Positions 1 through 7,684 of a stretch of DNA of 59,805 nucleotides are shown one piece after another. A program made the translations under genes and the position numbers. Location of the stretch: assembly GCA_947564425.1 (NCBI GenBank), contig CANOBU010000002.1, positions 1 to 59,805 of the forward strand, written 5' to 3'. Each line of letters opens with the position of its first letter. Position 1 is the first letter of the stretch. The notes under the pieces were generated by a model. It saw only the letters and a program-made list of their open reading frames with translations, searched no databases and was not told the origin of the DNA. The DNA comes from an uncultured Eggerthellaceae bacterium. GTDB taxonomy: Bacteria > Actinomycetota > Coriobacteriia > Coriobacteriales > Eggerthellaceae.

Positions 1-1
1 G

Positions 2-316
2 TCCAATGATAGAGCCATCTCCATCACTTTAGATCAGCCTTATATAATTTCGAACACTCCCGATATGGACGCCTCCGGCGTATTGGAAGCGAATGATAAT
101 TTATTCGCGCATGTAAACATCGAAGATGTAGATAACTTTCAGCGCGATTGCATTCGCATCAGCGAAGAGAGCGCAATGAACGGCGGCCTTATGGAGCAAG
201 CGCGCTCGAACGCCCAGACCAACTTATCTAACATGTTCAAAGCTGCTTTGGGCGATGACTATCAAGTAACCGTAACTTGGCGTACCGACGAAAGCGATGC
301 GGAGAACGCCGAATAG
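2..316 (+). CDS. DUF4230 family protein, C-terminal part
   Basis: The reading frame is open from base 2 without a stop, so the gene begins before the window and only about 104 C-terminal residues are present. The visible part starts with an ITLDQPYIIS stretch, followed by a DNLFAHVNIEDVDNF segment and a helical ESAMNGGLMEQARSNAQ segment, the pattern I associate with the DUF4230 family. Family members are usually membrane-anchored proteins of unknown function. An internal ATG at 65 exists but has no convincing ribosome binding site and would cut the conserved region. The gene runs towards, and ends 17 bp from, the convergent ATPase gene. Family assignment is from recall of the pattern, not a search. 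Confidence 0.6.
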   Translation, partial: SNDRAISITLDQPYIISNTPDMDASGVLEANDNLFAHVNIEDVDNFQRDCIRISEESAMNGGLMEQARSNAQTNLSNMFKAALGDDYQVTVTWRTDESDAENAE

Positions 317-332
317 CACCTTGGCATCCCCA

Positions 333-1436
333 TCACCCCAGCTCTTCGAACCGCTCTTCGAGGTATTCGCGGAAGCCGGGGAGCTCGAATGCGACGTAGG
401 ACGACCCGCGCTCGCCTATGATGCCCTGCTCTATCAGGCGGCGCTTGTAGGTGCTCGCGTAGTTGCTCGCCTCGCCCATCCGCGAGGCGATGTCGGATAG
501 CCGGCTTTCCCTGGCATCGGCGAGCATCGCCCGGAGGAATCGAAGGTCCCCATCCGAAAGATCATAGTAGGTCGCATCGAGCACCCGCTCCGCGAAATTC
601 GCCCGGGCGCTGGTTATACCCCAGCGCACATCGTCTTCAGACACTGCATCGCTATCGGGGCTCTGGGACCAACTTTGATAGCCCACAAGCTGCATGAGAT
701 AAGGAAAGCCATCGCTCGCCTCGACCGCCAGGGAAAGGGCTTCGGGTGAAATGGAACGGCCGCTCTCTTCGATGGTGGCTCTAATACCCTCGGCGATATC
801 GCTATCGGATATGCGGGATAGCTTATGCTGGTTCGCCCTTCGCAGGAATGAAACGGACTCGTTCCTCAGAAGCGAATTGACGCTACCCGGAAGGCCGGCG
901 AGCAGCAGCCCCACCTTTCGCTCTTCACCCACGAAATGCTGGTACATGGCAGCAAGGTGAACCATCTCATCGAGCTTCGAGTTCACCTCGTCAACGGTGA
1001 TCAGCAGTCCGATCCCCTGATCGTTCAAAGCGGAGATCATCTTCCCCATCCGTGTGCGCCAATTGCCCTGCTGCTGTTCCGGGTTATCCCATTCCAAACC
1101 GAACAGCTGGCCGATGGTGAGGCCTTTCAGCCTCGGGTTGTCGGAAACCTCGAGGAATTGCGCTGCCCCTTGCCGGGTCTGCTCCAGGATGTCTTCGAGC
1201 ATTCCCGAGATGGCCGCAACATTGATGGCTATCCAACCATGGGCCGAGGCGATACGTGACAGATAAAGCAAAAGCGCGGTTTTCCCCGTGCCGCGAGCGC
1301 CGGTGAAGATCGTCGAGAGGTTGGGGTCTCCCGAGCCGTTCTCGAAAGCCTGCTCCATCTCGCGGATAACGGAATCCCTCCCGGTCATCAAAAGCGGGAT
1401 TCGTCCGAATGTTGGGGTGAAGGGATTGGATGTCAT
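333..1436 (-). CDS. AAA ATPase, Orc1/Cdc6-like (archaeal-type ATPase family)
   Basis: A 367-residue P-loop ATPase. Walker A is GARGTGKT at about residues 46-53 and Walker B is LLITVDE at about 144-150, followed by a typical sensor region (LLLAGLPGSV). The C-terminal third (DLSDGDLRFLRAMLADARESRLSDIASRMG...) looks like a winged-helix module. This is the layout of small ATP-binding proteins annotated as 'ATP-binding protein/orc1-cdc6 family C-terminal domain', many of which sit in accessory DNA. The ATG at 1436 is preceded by GAAAGG. Immediately upstream lie four 19-bp tandem repeats (1461-1532), which could be its operator or binding site. The role is unknown; DNA binding is inferred only from the C-terminal fold. 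It is convergent with the DUF4230 gene. Confidence 0.8.
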   Translation of the reverse strand: MTSNPFTPTFGRIPLLMTGRDSVIREMEQAFENGSGDPNLSTIFTGARGTGKTALLLYLSRIASAHGWIAINVAAISGMLEDILEQTRQGAAQFLEVSDNPRLKGLTIGQLFGLEWDNPEQQQGNWRTRMGKMISALNDQGIGLLITVDEVNSKLDEMVHLAAMYQHFVGEERKVGLLLAGLPGSVNSLLRNESVSFLRRANQHKLSRISDSDIAEGIRATIEESGRSISPEALSLAVEASDGFPYLMQLVGYQSWSQSPDSDAVSEDDVRWGITSARANFAERVLDATYYDLSDGDLRFLRAMLADARESRLSDIASRMGEASNYASTYKRRLIEQGIIGERGSSYVAFELPGFREYLEERFEELG

Positions 1437-1460
1437 GGGCGGCCTTTCGAACGAACTGCT

Positions 1461-1532
1461 TTTGCATTTTTAGGCGATTTTTGCATTTTTAGGCGATTTT
1501 TGCAAGATTAGGCGATTTTTGCATTTTTAGGC
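1461..1532. repeat. Four tandem 19-bp repeats upstream of the AAA ATPase
   Basis: The unit is TTTTTGCATTTTTAGGCGA with a period of exactly 19 bp: the GCA triplets fall at 1464, 1483, 1502 and 1521. Copies 1, 2 and 4 are near identical; copy 3 has TGCAAGATTAGG in place of TGCATTTTTAGG. The repeat array ends 25 bp from the ATG of the ATPase gene on the minus strand and is AT-rich within GC-rich surroundings, so it may carry the promoter and act as an operator or iteron array. Confidence 0.9.
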
Positions 1533-1623
1533 AGCGGGTGAAACCGCCCTTCTAGGAAGAGGATTCCAGGGCGGCAGAAGGATTGGGGTCTCGATAAAAA
1601 CCAGCGCATCCCTCGCCTATTCC

Positions 1624-1669
1624 TCGAAAATCCGGGTTGGAATGGCTCGAAAATCCCGGTTGGAATAGC
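1624..1669. repeat. Two tandem 23-bp repeats
   Basis: The unit TCGAAAATCC(G/C)GGTTGGAAT(G/A)GC occurs twice head to tail (1624-1646 and 1647-1669) with two mismatches. It lies in a roughly 640-bp gene-free stretch between the ATPase and the CoA ligase genes. Function unknown. Confidence 0.85.
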
Positions 1670-1733
1670 CTGTCGCCTCTTGAACGCGCCCCTTTGCTAT
1701 CACCAGACTTCCGCCAAGCTTCTGTCGGGCTCC

Positions 1734-1904
1734 TGCCAGTTGAAGGGGGTATTGATTGTTTCAGCACTCTCTTGACGCGATTTCTGCCAGTTCATGGGAG
1801 TATTGATTGCCCTAGAGCCGTATTTCGCACAGCAAAGCCAATGTTTCCCCAGGTCGCAATCAATGAGTTACCTCCCGAAACATCCAATACCCCCGCAAAC
1901 TGGC
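1734..1904. repeat. Inverted-repeat element with three TGCCAGTT...GTATTG boxes
   Basis: Two direct copies of TGCCAGTTnnnnGGGnGTATTGATTG-type boxes (1734-1758 and 1785-1809, 51 bp apart) are followed by a third copy in inverse orientation (1884-1904, reading CCAATACCCCCGCAAACTGGCA backwards). Copies 2 and 3 form the arms of a 120-bp inverted repeat. A secondary inverted ATTGATTGC/GCAATCAAT pair (around 1802-1810 and 1856-1864) lies inside. No coding potential is evident; 1905-2078 holds nothing I recognise. Confidence 0.75.
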
Positions 1905-2078
1905 AAAAGCAGCGAACGCCGCACAGCACGAGGGGATGGACGCCTGGTCGATGGCGAGCGGAGCACAAAAAGCCAGGTGACCGTCCAGCAGCGACCGGGG
2001 CCGAGCAACAGGAGCCGTACGCTAAGCGGGCGCCAACTGCGAGATGCCAGATACCAGGTGGCAGATGAAGCGATAGGC

Positions 2079-3314
2079 CTAGTACCGGCTGTCGAAGATG
2101 CGCTTGGTCTTCTTCTCGCTTCGGGGCAGCTCGCCCATGGGCACGCCCTTAGCATCGGGGGTGCAGCCCAGCTTCGCCTTGAAGATGGTGGCCAGCTCCT
2201 CTTCGCAGCGGGCTTTCTCCTCGCCCTCCAGAGGCGTCTCGAACAGTACGGTGAGCACGTCCTTGCCGCTTATGTTCTCTATCATCACCTGGTACTCGCT
2301 GCTGGTGCCGTTGGTGATCTGGATGACTTCCTCCACCTGGGCGGGGAACATATTGCAGCCCTTCACCTTGAACATATCGTCGGTGCGACCCGTCAGCGTG
2401 GCGATGCGCGGATGCTTGCTGCCGCAGGCGCAGTCGCCGGGGACGATGCGCGTCAGGTCGTGGGTGCGGTAGCGGATCAGCGGCGCGCCCTCCTTCTGCA
2501 GGGTGGTCAGCACCAGCTCGCCCTCTTCGCCGTCGGGCAGCGTCTCGCCCGTGGCGGGATCCACCACCTCGATGTACACGTAGTCGCTCCAGATGTGCAT
2601 GCCGGCGTGCTCGTCGCACGAGATGCCGATGCCGGGACCGTAGATCTCGGTCAGGCCGTAGATGTCGTAGATCTGTATGCCCAGCTCGTTCTGTATGCGG
2701 TTGCGCATCTTCTCGCCCCAGCGCTCGCTGCCGATCACGCCTTTGCGCAGCTTCAGCCGGTCGCGGATACCCCGCTTCTCGATCTCTTCCGCCAGCAACA
2801 GCGCATAGCTCGAGGTGGCGCCCAGCACCGTGGAGCCCAGGTCCTCCATCATCTGCAGCTGCTTGTCGGTGTTGCCGGGCCCCATGGGGATGGCCATGGC
2901 CCCCAGCCGCTCGGCCCCCAGCTGGAAACCGATGCCGGCCGTCCACAGCCCGTAGCCCGGCGTGATGTGGATGCGGTCGAAGCTGGTGATGCCCGCCATC
3001 TCGTAGCAGCGGGCGAACTGGATGGCCCAGTCGTCCACGTCCTTCTGGGTATAGGGGATAATCACCGGCGTGCCGGTGGTGCCGCTGGAGCTGTGGATGC
3101 GCACCACGGCAGAGTCGGGCACCGCCTGCAACCCCAGGGGATAGGCGGCGCGAAGGTCATCCTTTTCGCTGAAGGGCAGCTGCTCGAAATCGGCCTGGGT
3201 GCGCACATCGGCCATGTCGATGTCCTCGAACTTCTTCGCGTAGAACGGCGAGCGGTCCTTCAACGTGGAAAGCTGGTTCACCAGGGCGCTCAGTTGCTGG
3301 TCGGTCATCTGCAT
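2079..3314 (-). CDS. paaK: Phenylacetate--CoA ligase (adenylate-forming)
   Basis: A 411-residue adenylate-forming enzyme of the PaaK family, which activates phenylacetate or another aryl acid to the CoA thioester with ATP. The AMP-binding loop SSSGTTGTP is at about residues 75-83, the YGLTEIYGPG motif is mid-protein, and the C-terminal GRTDDMFKVKGCNMFP segment leads into the small lid domain. The start is the ATG at 3314, preceded by GAGGAG; longer versions of the frame run into the divergent PIN remnant and lack homology. In anaerobes such ligases are often coupled to indolepyruvate ferredoxin oxidoreductase (iorAB lies 1.1 kb downstream on the same strand), where they can recover ATP from aryl-CoA made by aromatic amino acid oxidation. 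That coupling is inference. Confidence 0.93.
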   Translation of the reverse strand: MQMTDQQLSALVNQLSTLKDRSPFYAKKFEDIDMADVRTQADFEQLPFSEKDDLRAAYPLGLQAVPDSAVVRIHSSSGTTGTPVIIPYTQKDVDDWAIQFARCYEMAGITSFDRIHITPGYGLWTAGIGFQLGAERLGAMAIPMGPGNTDKQLQMMEDLGSTVLGATSSYALLLAEEIEKRGIRDRLKLRKGVIGSERWGEKMRNRIQNELGIQIYDIYGLTEIYGPGIGISCDEHAGMHIWSDYVYIEVVDPATGETLPDGEEGELVLTTLQKEGAPLIRYRTHDLTRIVPGDCACGSKHPRIATLTGRTDDMFKVKGCNMFPAQVEEVIQITNGTSSEYQVMIENISGKDVLTVLFETPLEGEEKARCEEELATIFKAKLGCTPDAKGVPMGELPRSEKKTKRIFDSRY

Positions 3315-3353
3315 GGCGGTGTGCTCCTCGGGCTTGGTCGGACTTTCCCTCCC

Positions 3354-3758
3354 ATGATAGCGCAGTTCGGCAAAACGTTCTTGATGGTGGGCTCCCATAT
3401 CCTCGGCGATACGGTCCTGTGGGCATCGGCGAAATCCTTCACCGATATCTTCTACGTGCTGATGCGCTGCGATGCCGACCCGAGCGCCCTGCAGAAGGCC
3501 TTCATAGCCAGCCTGGACTTCCTGAATGTCTGCGCTCTCGACCAAGACGATATCGCCGATGCCGCTGTCCAAGACTGGCCCGACTTCGAGGATTGCCTCA
3601 TCGCCGCGGGCGCCGCAAAGGTCGAGGCCGACTTCATCATCGCCCGCGACGAAGCAGGATTCGCCTGCTCCCCCATTCCCGCCCTCTCACCCGACGCCTT
3701 CTTCCAACACCCGCAGGAAACCCGCAACATCACCTACAACTTCGAGCCGCTCCTGTAA
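3354..3758 (+). pseudogene. PIN-domain (VapC-like) remnant lacking its N-terminal half
   Basis: From about base 3421 the frame reads as the second part of a PIN-domain nuclease: a SAKSFTDIFYVLMR segment, an ALQKAFIASLDFLNV segment and the acidic DFEDCLIAAGA helix that carries conserved Asp/Glu residues, ending with SPDAFFQ. The expected N-terminal strand with the first catalytic Asp (LLDTNVxLD type) is absent; the 22 residues that precede it here do not resemble PIN. No antitoxin gene lies upstream, where the divergent paaK gene begins 40 bp away. I read it as a decayed toxin gene whose front half was lost, though a short expressed protein from the ATG at 3354 cannot be excluded. Confidence 0.6.
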
Positions 3759-4093
3759 CGGATACCCACAGTACAGCAGCAAAAGAAACGGCATCCCTTC
3801 CCCGGAATCCGCGCCTATAGGATGCAAAGGCGGCCGGCGAACCGATTGCCAGCCCTCCTTATTGGCAATCCGGCAAACGATACCGGACGAGCTGCCTAAT
3901 GCGGGGCTTCTTCCTTACTGCAGCACCAGAAACCCCATATTCGGTACATGGAGGAAAGAGAACCTGCAGCGATACGAACCGGAACGTTGAAAGAGGATGC
4001 CGGAATGAAACAAGCGAGAGCACTAGAGAAAATCTAAATTGCGAATAGCATGAATCGAATTATCGGAAAAAGAGGAGGCTTGGCGGGAAATGA

Positions 4094-4209
4094 GGTGTTT
4101 TGTGTATTTCGGCAGGCGTCATCGACTCCTTGCATTTTGCAACCTGGGGGAATGCCAATCGCTATCCAGCAAACCCAGCGCCAGAGCAAATCGAAATACA
4201 TAAAACACC
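4094..4209. repeat. 116-bp inverted-repeat element
   Basis: Arms of 18 bp, GGTGTTTTGTGTATTTCG at 4094-4111 and its reverse complement with one mismatch at 4192-4209, enclose about 80 bp. The element sits in the AT-richer part of a gene-free region (3759-4266) between the PIN remnant and iorB. No ORF of note lies inside. It may be a small non-autonomous element or a structured RNA. Confidence 0.7.
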
Positions 4210-4266
4210 CCTTTTCATGCCCAAATGCGCAAGTCGACGAACCAGCAGAATCAGCCAGAACCGCCA

Positions 4267-4367
4267 GGCGCCCTGCAGTGCGTGCCACGGGGCCGCCGGG
4301 GAGGGACAGCGCGCCTGATTGTGCGGCTGTTCCCCCGGCGGCCCCGCGGTGCGTGCTGCAGGGCGCC
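4267..4367 (-). terminator. Long GC-rich hairpin touching the iorB stop codon
   Basis: A 35-bp left arm (4267-4301) and right arm (4333-4367) both read GGCGCCCTGCAG at the outside and CGGGGCCGCCGGGG at the inside, with a block of mismatches between and a 31-nt loop. The outer end overlaps the iorB stop codon (TAG, 4369-4367). There is no clear U-tract, so termination of the iorAB transcript is likely but not certain; mRNA 3'-end protection is an alternative. Confidence 0.6.
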
Positions 4368-4960
4368 TAGCCCAGGGTCAGGTCGATGGCTTGCAGGTTC
4401 ATGTCGATGTAGGCCGGCTTCACGCATACCTCCACGGCGCCGTACAGGTCATCCAGGGTGATGGGCAGGAAGTCCACCGCAATGGCGCTGGCCAGCAGCA
4501 CGGTGTTCAGCACGCGGCTGTTGCCCACGCGCTTCAGTATGGCGGCATCGGGCACGATGACCAGCCGCTCCGGCGCATCGGCGAAGGCATCGGCCAAGGC
4601 GGCAATCACCTGGGCGCCCCGATAGGGGTTCTGCCCCAGGGCGGAACTCACCGACGGGATGCCCGTGGTGGCGCTGACCAGCATGCCGTGGGGCGCCAGA
4701 TACGGCAGCATGCGGGCCCCCTCGGCCGGCTCGAAGGCTATGATCATGTCGGCGCTTCCCTTGGGGATCAGCGGCGAGAACACCTCTTCGCCCCGGTCGC
4801 CCATGCGCACATGCGACACGACCGAGCCGCCGCGCTGGGCCATGCCGATGGTCTCGGCAGTGCGCACGTGCCAGCCCTTGTCTTGGGCCGCCTGGGCCAG
4901 GATCTTCGAGGCAAGCACCGTGCCCTGGCCGCCCACGCCGGTGAGCATCACGTTAATCAT
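4367..4960 (-). CDS. iorB: Indolepyruvate ferredoxin oxidoreductase, beta subunit
   Basis: A 197-residue gamma-type 2-oxoacid:ferredoxin oxidoreductase domain, starting MINVMLTGVGGQG, followed by GMAQRGGSVVSHVR and ending AYIDMNLQAIDLTLG. With IorA it oxidatively decarboxylates aryl pyruvates (from Trp, Phe, Tyr transamination) to aryl-acyl-CoA, reducing ferredoxin, in the cytoplasm. The start is the ATG at 4960, overlapping the iorA stop by 8 bp, a normal arrangement for translational coupling; longer frames only read through the iorA tail in another frame. Length fits the family (about 190-200). Confidence 0.93.
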   Translation of the reverse strand: MINVMLTGVGGQGTVLASKILAQAAQDKGWHVRTAETIGMAQRGGSVVSHVRMGDRGEEVFSPLIPKGSADMIIAFEPAEGARMLPYLAPHGMLVSATTGIPSVSSALGQNPYRGAQVIAALADAFADAPERLVIVPDAAILKRVGNSRVLNTVLLASAIAVDFLPITLDDLYGAVEVCVKPAYIDMNLQAIDLTLG

Positions 4961-7364
4961 TGCGCCCCCCTTCCCCATCGGTGGCATCGAAGGCGCTGAA
5001 CAGGGTCGGCGGCCCATCGTCATCCCCGTCGTAGATCCAGGCCTGCTGCTCTTCCGCGGCCAGGGCCTGCTGCTGCTCTTCAGCCCGCTCCCCGACTTCC
5101 TCCAGGGTGCCGCCGGGCTCCAGCGTTTCCTCCAGCACTTCCTCGGCATCCTCTGCGGCAACCTCGCCCACGGCCACGGCTTCCTCCGAAGCCGGCGCCG
5201 CCGAGGCGTAGGCCTGCATGCGGGCGGCGTCGTCCTCCAGGGCCTCGCGAGACACATGGGCGCCGGCGCGGGCCTTGCTCTCGGCCCGGGCATCCACCAC
5301 GGTCTCGGCCAGGCGGCCGGGCTCCCGCTGGGCCGCCAGCTCCTGGTCGGCCAGGGCCTCGTCCACCGTTTGGCTGGCCGCCGTCACGAACATCGGCGCC
5401 CCGCGGTACACCGCCGAGTCCATATGGATAGCATGGAAGGGGCACACCTGGGTGCACAGGCCGCAGCCGGTGCACAGGGCCTTATCGATGGTGGCCTGGC
5501 CGCGGTCGCGGCTGCGCGGCCCGGTCAGGTTGGGGTTGAAGCTGATGGCCGGACAGCCGATGGCCGTGATGCAGCGCTTGCAGCCCGTGCATATCTCGTT
5601 GTTGATGATAACCGGCTCCTTGGGCTTCACCAGCTGGATGCAGGCGCCCTCGAAGATCACCGCCGAGGGCCCTTCGAAATCCAGGGCCTTGCCCACCGCC
5701 GCCACCGAGGCGTCGCGGTCGAAGGCGTTGGTGCGCTCTATCAGGGTGAAGCCGTTGGCCCGCAGGCAGGCCTCTATGCTGAGGGGCTTGTTGTCGGCCC
5801 CCATCAGGGTATGGCCCGTGCCCGGATGGGGCTGGTCGCCGGTCATGGCGGTGGTGGCGTTATCCAGCACCATCACCGTGATATCGTGGCCGTTATAGGC
5901 CGCGTTGGAAAGCCCTGTCTCGCCGCTGGCGAAGAACGTTGAGTCGCCCACATAGGCGATGGCCTTCTTCTCGGGATTGGCCACTGCGATGCCCTGGGCC
6001 ATGGTGATGCCGCCGCCCATGCACAGGCAGGTATCCAGCGCATCCAGCGGGTGGGCATTGCCCAGCGTATAGCATCCGATATCGCCGCACAGCACCGCCT
6101 GCCGGCCGCCCAGGGCCTGCTTGACCGCATAGAAAGCGCCCCGGTGGGGGCAACCGGCGCACAGCACCGGCGGCCGGTCGGGAAGGTCGGTCTCGGCCCG
6201 GGCGCTCAAATGGATGGACCGGGCGCCGTAATCGGAGTTGCCGCGGAACCGGTAGAGGGAGAGCCGGCCGGTCAAGCCCAGGAATCGCTCGATCCGCGCC
6301 AGGATGTCATCCACATCGTTCTCGCCGCGGTCGCGGGCGGCCCCGGTTTCCTTCCCGTGGATATTGAAGGCCCCGTGCATGCGGCCGCAGAATGCCGCCA
6401 GCTGGTCCTCCAGCACGCTATCGAGCTCTTCCAGCACCAGCACATCGGCCAGCCCCGTGGTAAAGGCGTCGATGGCCCGCTCGGGGAACGGATAGGGCGT
6501 ACCCACCTGCATGAAGCGGTAAGCCGGGACCCCGATGTTGGCCTGGGCGGCCCGTTCGTTTATCATGCGCAGAGCCTCGCGCACGTAGGCCGCCGTGATA
6601 CCGCCGGCCAAGATGCCGAAGGTAGGTTGCCCGGTGAAGCTCTCCCCTGCCTCCTCCATGGCATTGAAGGCGGAGAAGGGCAGTTCGCTGGAGAACGTCT
6701 CGGCGATCAGCGGCAGGCGCTCGTTGATCTCGCCGTGGGCCTCGTAGGCCCGCCGCGGGAAGATGACCCAGCGGGACGGATCGTATTGGAAGCCGCCATC
6801 CAGGGGCGGCAGCGCGTGGGTTTCCTCTTGCACGTCGAAGAACGCCGAAGCGTGGTCGATGCGGGTGGTGGGCCGCACGATGACCGGCGTCTCGTAGCGC
6901 TCGGACAGGTCGAAGGCCGCCTTCACCATCTCGTAGGCCTGCTCCGGCGTGGAGGGATCCAGCACCGGCACCTTGGCGAAGGAGGCGAACCGCCGGGTGT
7001 CCTGCTCGGTTTGGGAGGATATGGGGCCCGGATCGTCGGCAACCACCAGCACCAGGCCGCCGCGCACGCCCACGTAGTTCAAGCTCATCAGAGCGTCGCT
7101 GGCTACGTTCAAGCCCATCTGCTTGCAGGTGAACAGCCCCCGCACGCCAGCCAGGGAGGCGCCGAACAGCATCTCCAGCGCCACCTTCTCGTTGGTGGAC
7201 CACTCCACATGCACGCCATGGGCGGCACCCCGGGCGTACTGCCGCGCCACGGTTTCCACGATCTCCGAAGACGGGGTTCCCGGATAGCCCGCCACCACGG
7301 CAACGCCGGCCTCCAGCGCCCCGTGGGCTATGGCCTCGTTTCCCATAAGGAGTTTCTTCGTCAT
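4953..7364 (-). CDS. iorA: Indolepyruvate ferredoxin oxidoreductase, alpha subunit, with a long C-terminal tail
   Basis: An 803-residue protein. The N-terminal pyrimidine domain starts MTKKLLMGNEAIAHGALEAG with GYPGTPSSEI; the TPP-binding domain has CAGCPHRG (about 402-409), GDIGCYTLG and GDSTFFASG; two [4Fe-4S] motifs follow, CTGCKRCxxxxGCP at about 592-604 and CTGCGLCTQVCP at about 631-641. IorA normally ends near here (roughly 580-640 residues). This one carries about 150 further residues rich in Ala, Glu and Gln (AAEEQQ, EVLEETLE) with no recognisable domain. The start is the ATG at 7364 with GGGGA upstream; a GTG at 7403 would add 13 non-conserved residues. It is co-transcribed with iorB; a paaK homologue lies further downstream on the same strand. 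Confidence 0.93.
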   Translation of the reverse strand: MTKKLLMGNEAIAHGALEAGVAVVAGYPGTPSSEIVETVARQYARGAAHGVHVEWSTNEKVALEMLFGASLAGVRGLFTCKQMGLNVASDALMSLNYVGVRGGLVLVVADDPGPISSQTEQDTRRFASFAKVPVLDPSTPEQAYEMVKAAFDLSERYETPVIVRPTTRIDHASAFFDVQEETHALPPLDGGFQYDPSRWVIFPRRAYEAHGEINERLPLIAETFSSELPFSAFNAMEEAGESFTGQPTFGILAGGITAAYVREALRMINERAAQANIGVPAYRFMQVGTPYPFPERAIDAFTTGLADVLVLEELDSVLEDQLAAFCGRMHGAFNIHGKETGAARDRGENDVDDILARIERFLGLTGRLSLYRFRGNSDYGARSIHLSARAETDLPDRPPVLCAGCPHRGAFYAVKQALGGRQAVLCGDIGCYTLGNAHPLDALDTCLCMGGGITMAQGIAVANPEKKAIAYVGDSTFFASGETGLSNAAYNGHDITVMVLDNATTAMTGDQPHPGTGHTLMGADNKPLSIEACLRANGFTLIERTNAFDRDASVAAVGKALDFEGPSAVIFEGACIQLVKPKEPVIINNEICTGCKRCITAIGCPAISFNPNLTGPRSRDRGQATIDKALCTGCGLCTQVCPFHAIHMDSAVYRGAPMFVTAASQTVDEALADQELAAQREPGRLAETVVDARAESKARAGAHVSREALEDDAARMQAYASAAPASEEAVAVGEVAAEDAEEVLEETLEPGGTLEEVGERAEEQQQALAAEEQQAWIYDGDDDGPPTLFSAFDATDGEGGRND

Positions 7365-7480
7365 AGGTCCCCGCTCTATCCCGTAAGCATCAGGCTGTTT
7401 CACAGCCTTTCATTGTAGCGCACTGCGGGGGCTTTGCCGGTTTCCCAGCGGAATCGCCATGGGCGTACGAAGGTGACAAG

Positions 7481-7547
7481 ATGACAGGGGTCGTTTCATT
7501 TGTCATACCCGATTCCCGGGCATGACAAATGAAACGACCCCTGTCAT
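7481..7547. repeat. REP-like element, inverted pair (ATGACAGGGGTCGTTTC type)
   Basis: A 26-bp sequence at 7481-7506 is repeated as a perfect reverse complement at 7522-7547, separated by 15 bp. Each half has short palindromic ends, ATGACA and TGTCAT. The core RTGACAGGGG(T/A)CGTT is shared with the elements at 48724 and 52747, so all appear to be one REP-like family of the kind associated with IS200-like (RAYT) transposases. No such transposase is in the window. The element lies between iorA and the foldase gene and may fold into a hairpin at their transcript ends. Confidence 0.85.
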
Positions 7548-7655
7548 CCGATGGAACGACTCCTGCCATCCGTCGCTCTGTCACTTCGGCGGGGCGACGG
7601 GCTGCAAGGCCCGCCGCCCCATCCGTCTCAGTCTATACCCGGTGCCCCCGGATAT

Positions 7656-7681
7656 ATGACAAATGAAACGACCTCTGTCAT
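7656..7681. repeat. REP-like element, single copy
   Basis: ATGACAAATGAAACGACC...TGTCAT, the same 26-bp sequence as the right half at 7522-7547 with one mismatch. It ends 4 bp from the stop codon of the foldase lipoprotein gene. Confidence 0.85.
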
Positions 7682-7684
7682 GCC

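Noticed and set aside
1461..1532. CRISPR-like array
   Set aside because: Copies are contiguous 19-bp units without spacers.
1794..3353. A long plus-strand frame running into the PIN remnant
   Set aside because: The part before 3354 is antisense to paaK and has no domain; only the 3' end from about 3421 has homology.
7364..7403. Upstream GTG start for iorA
   Set aside because: It adds 13 residues unlike the family; the ATG at 7364 gives the conserved start and has a ribosome binding site.
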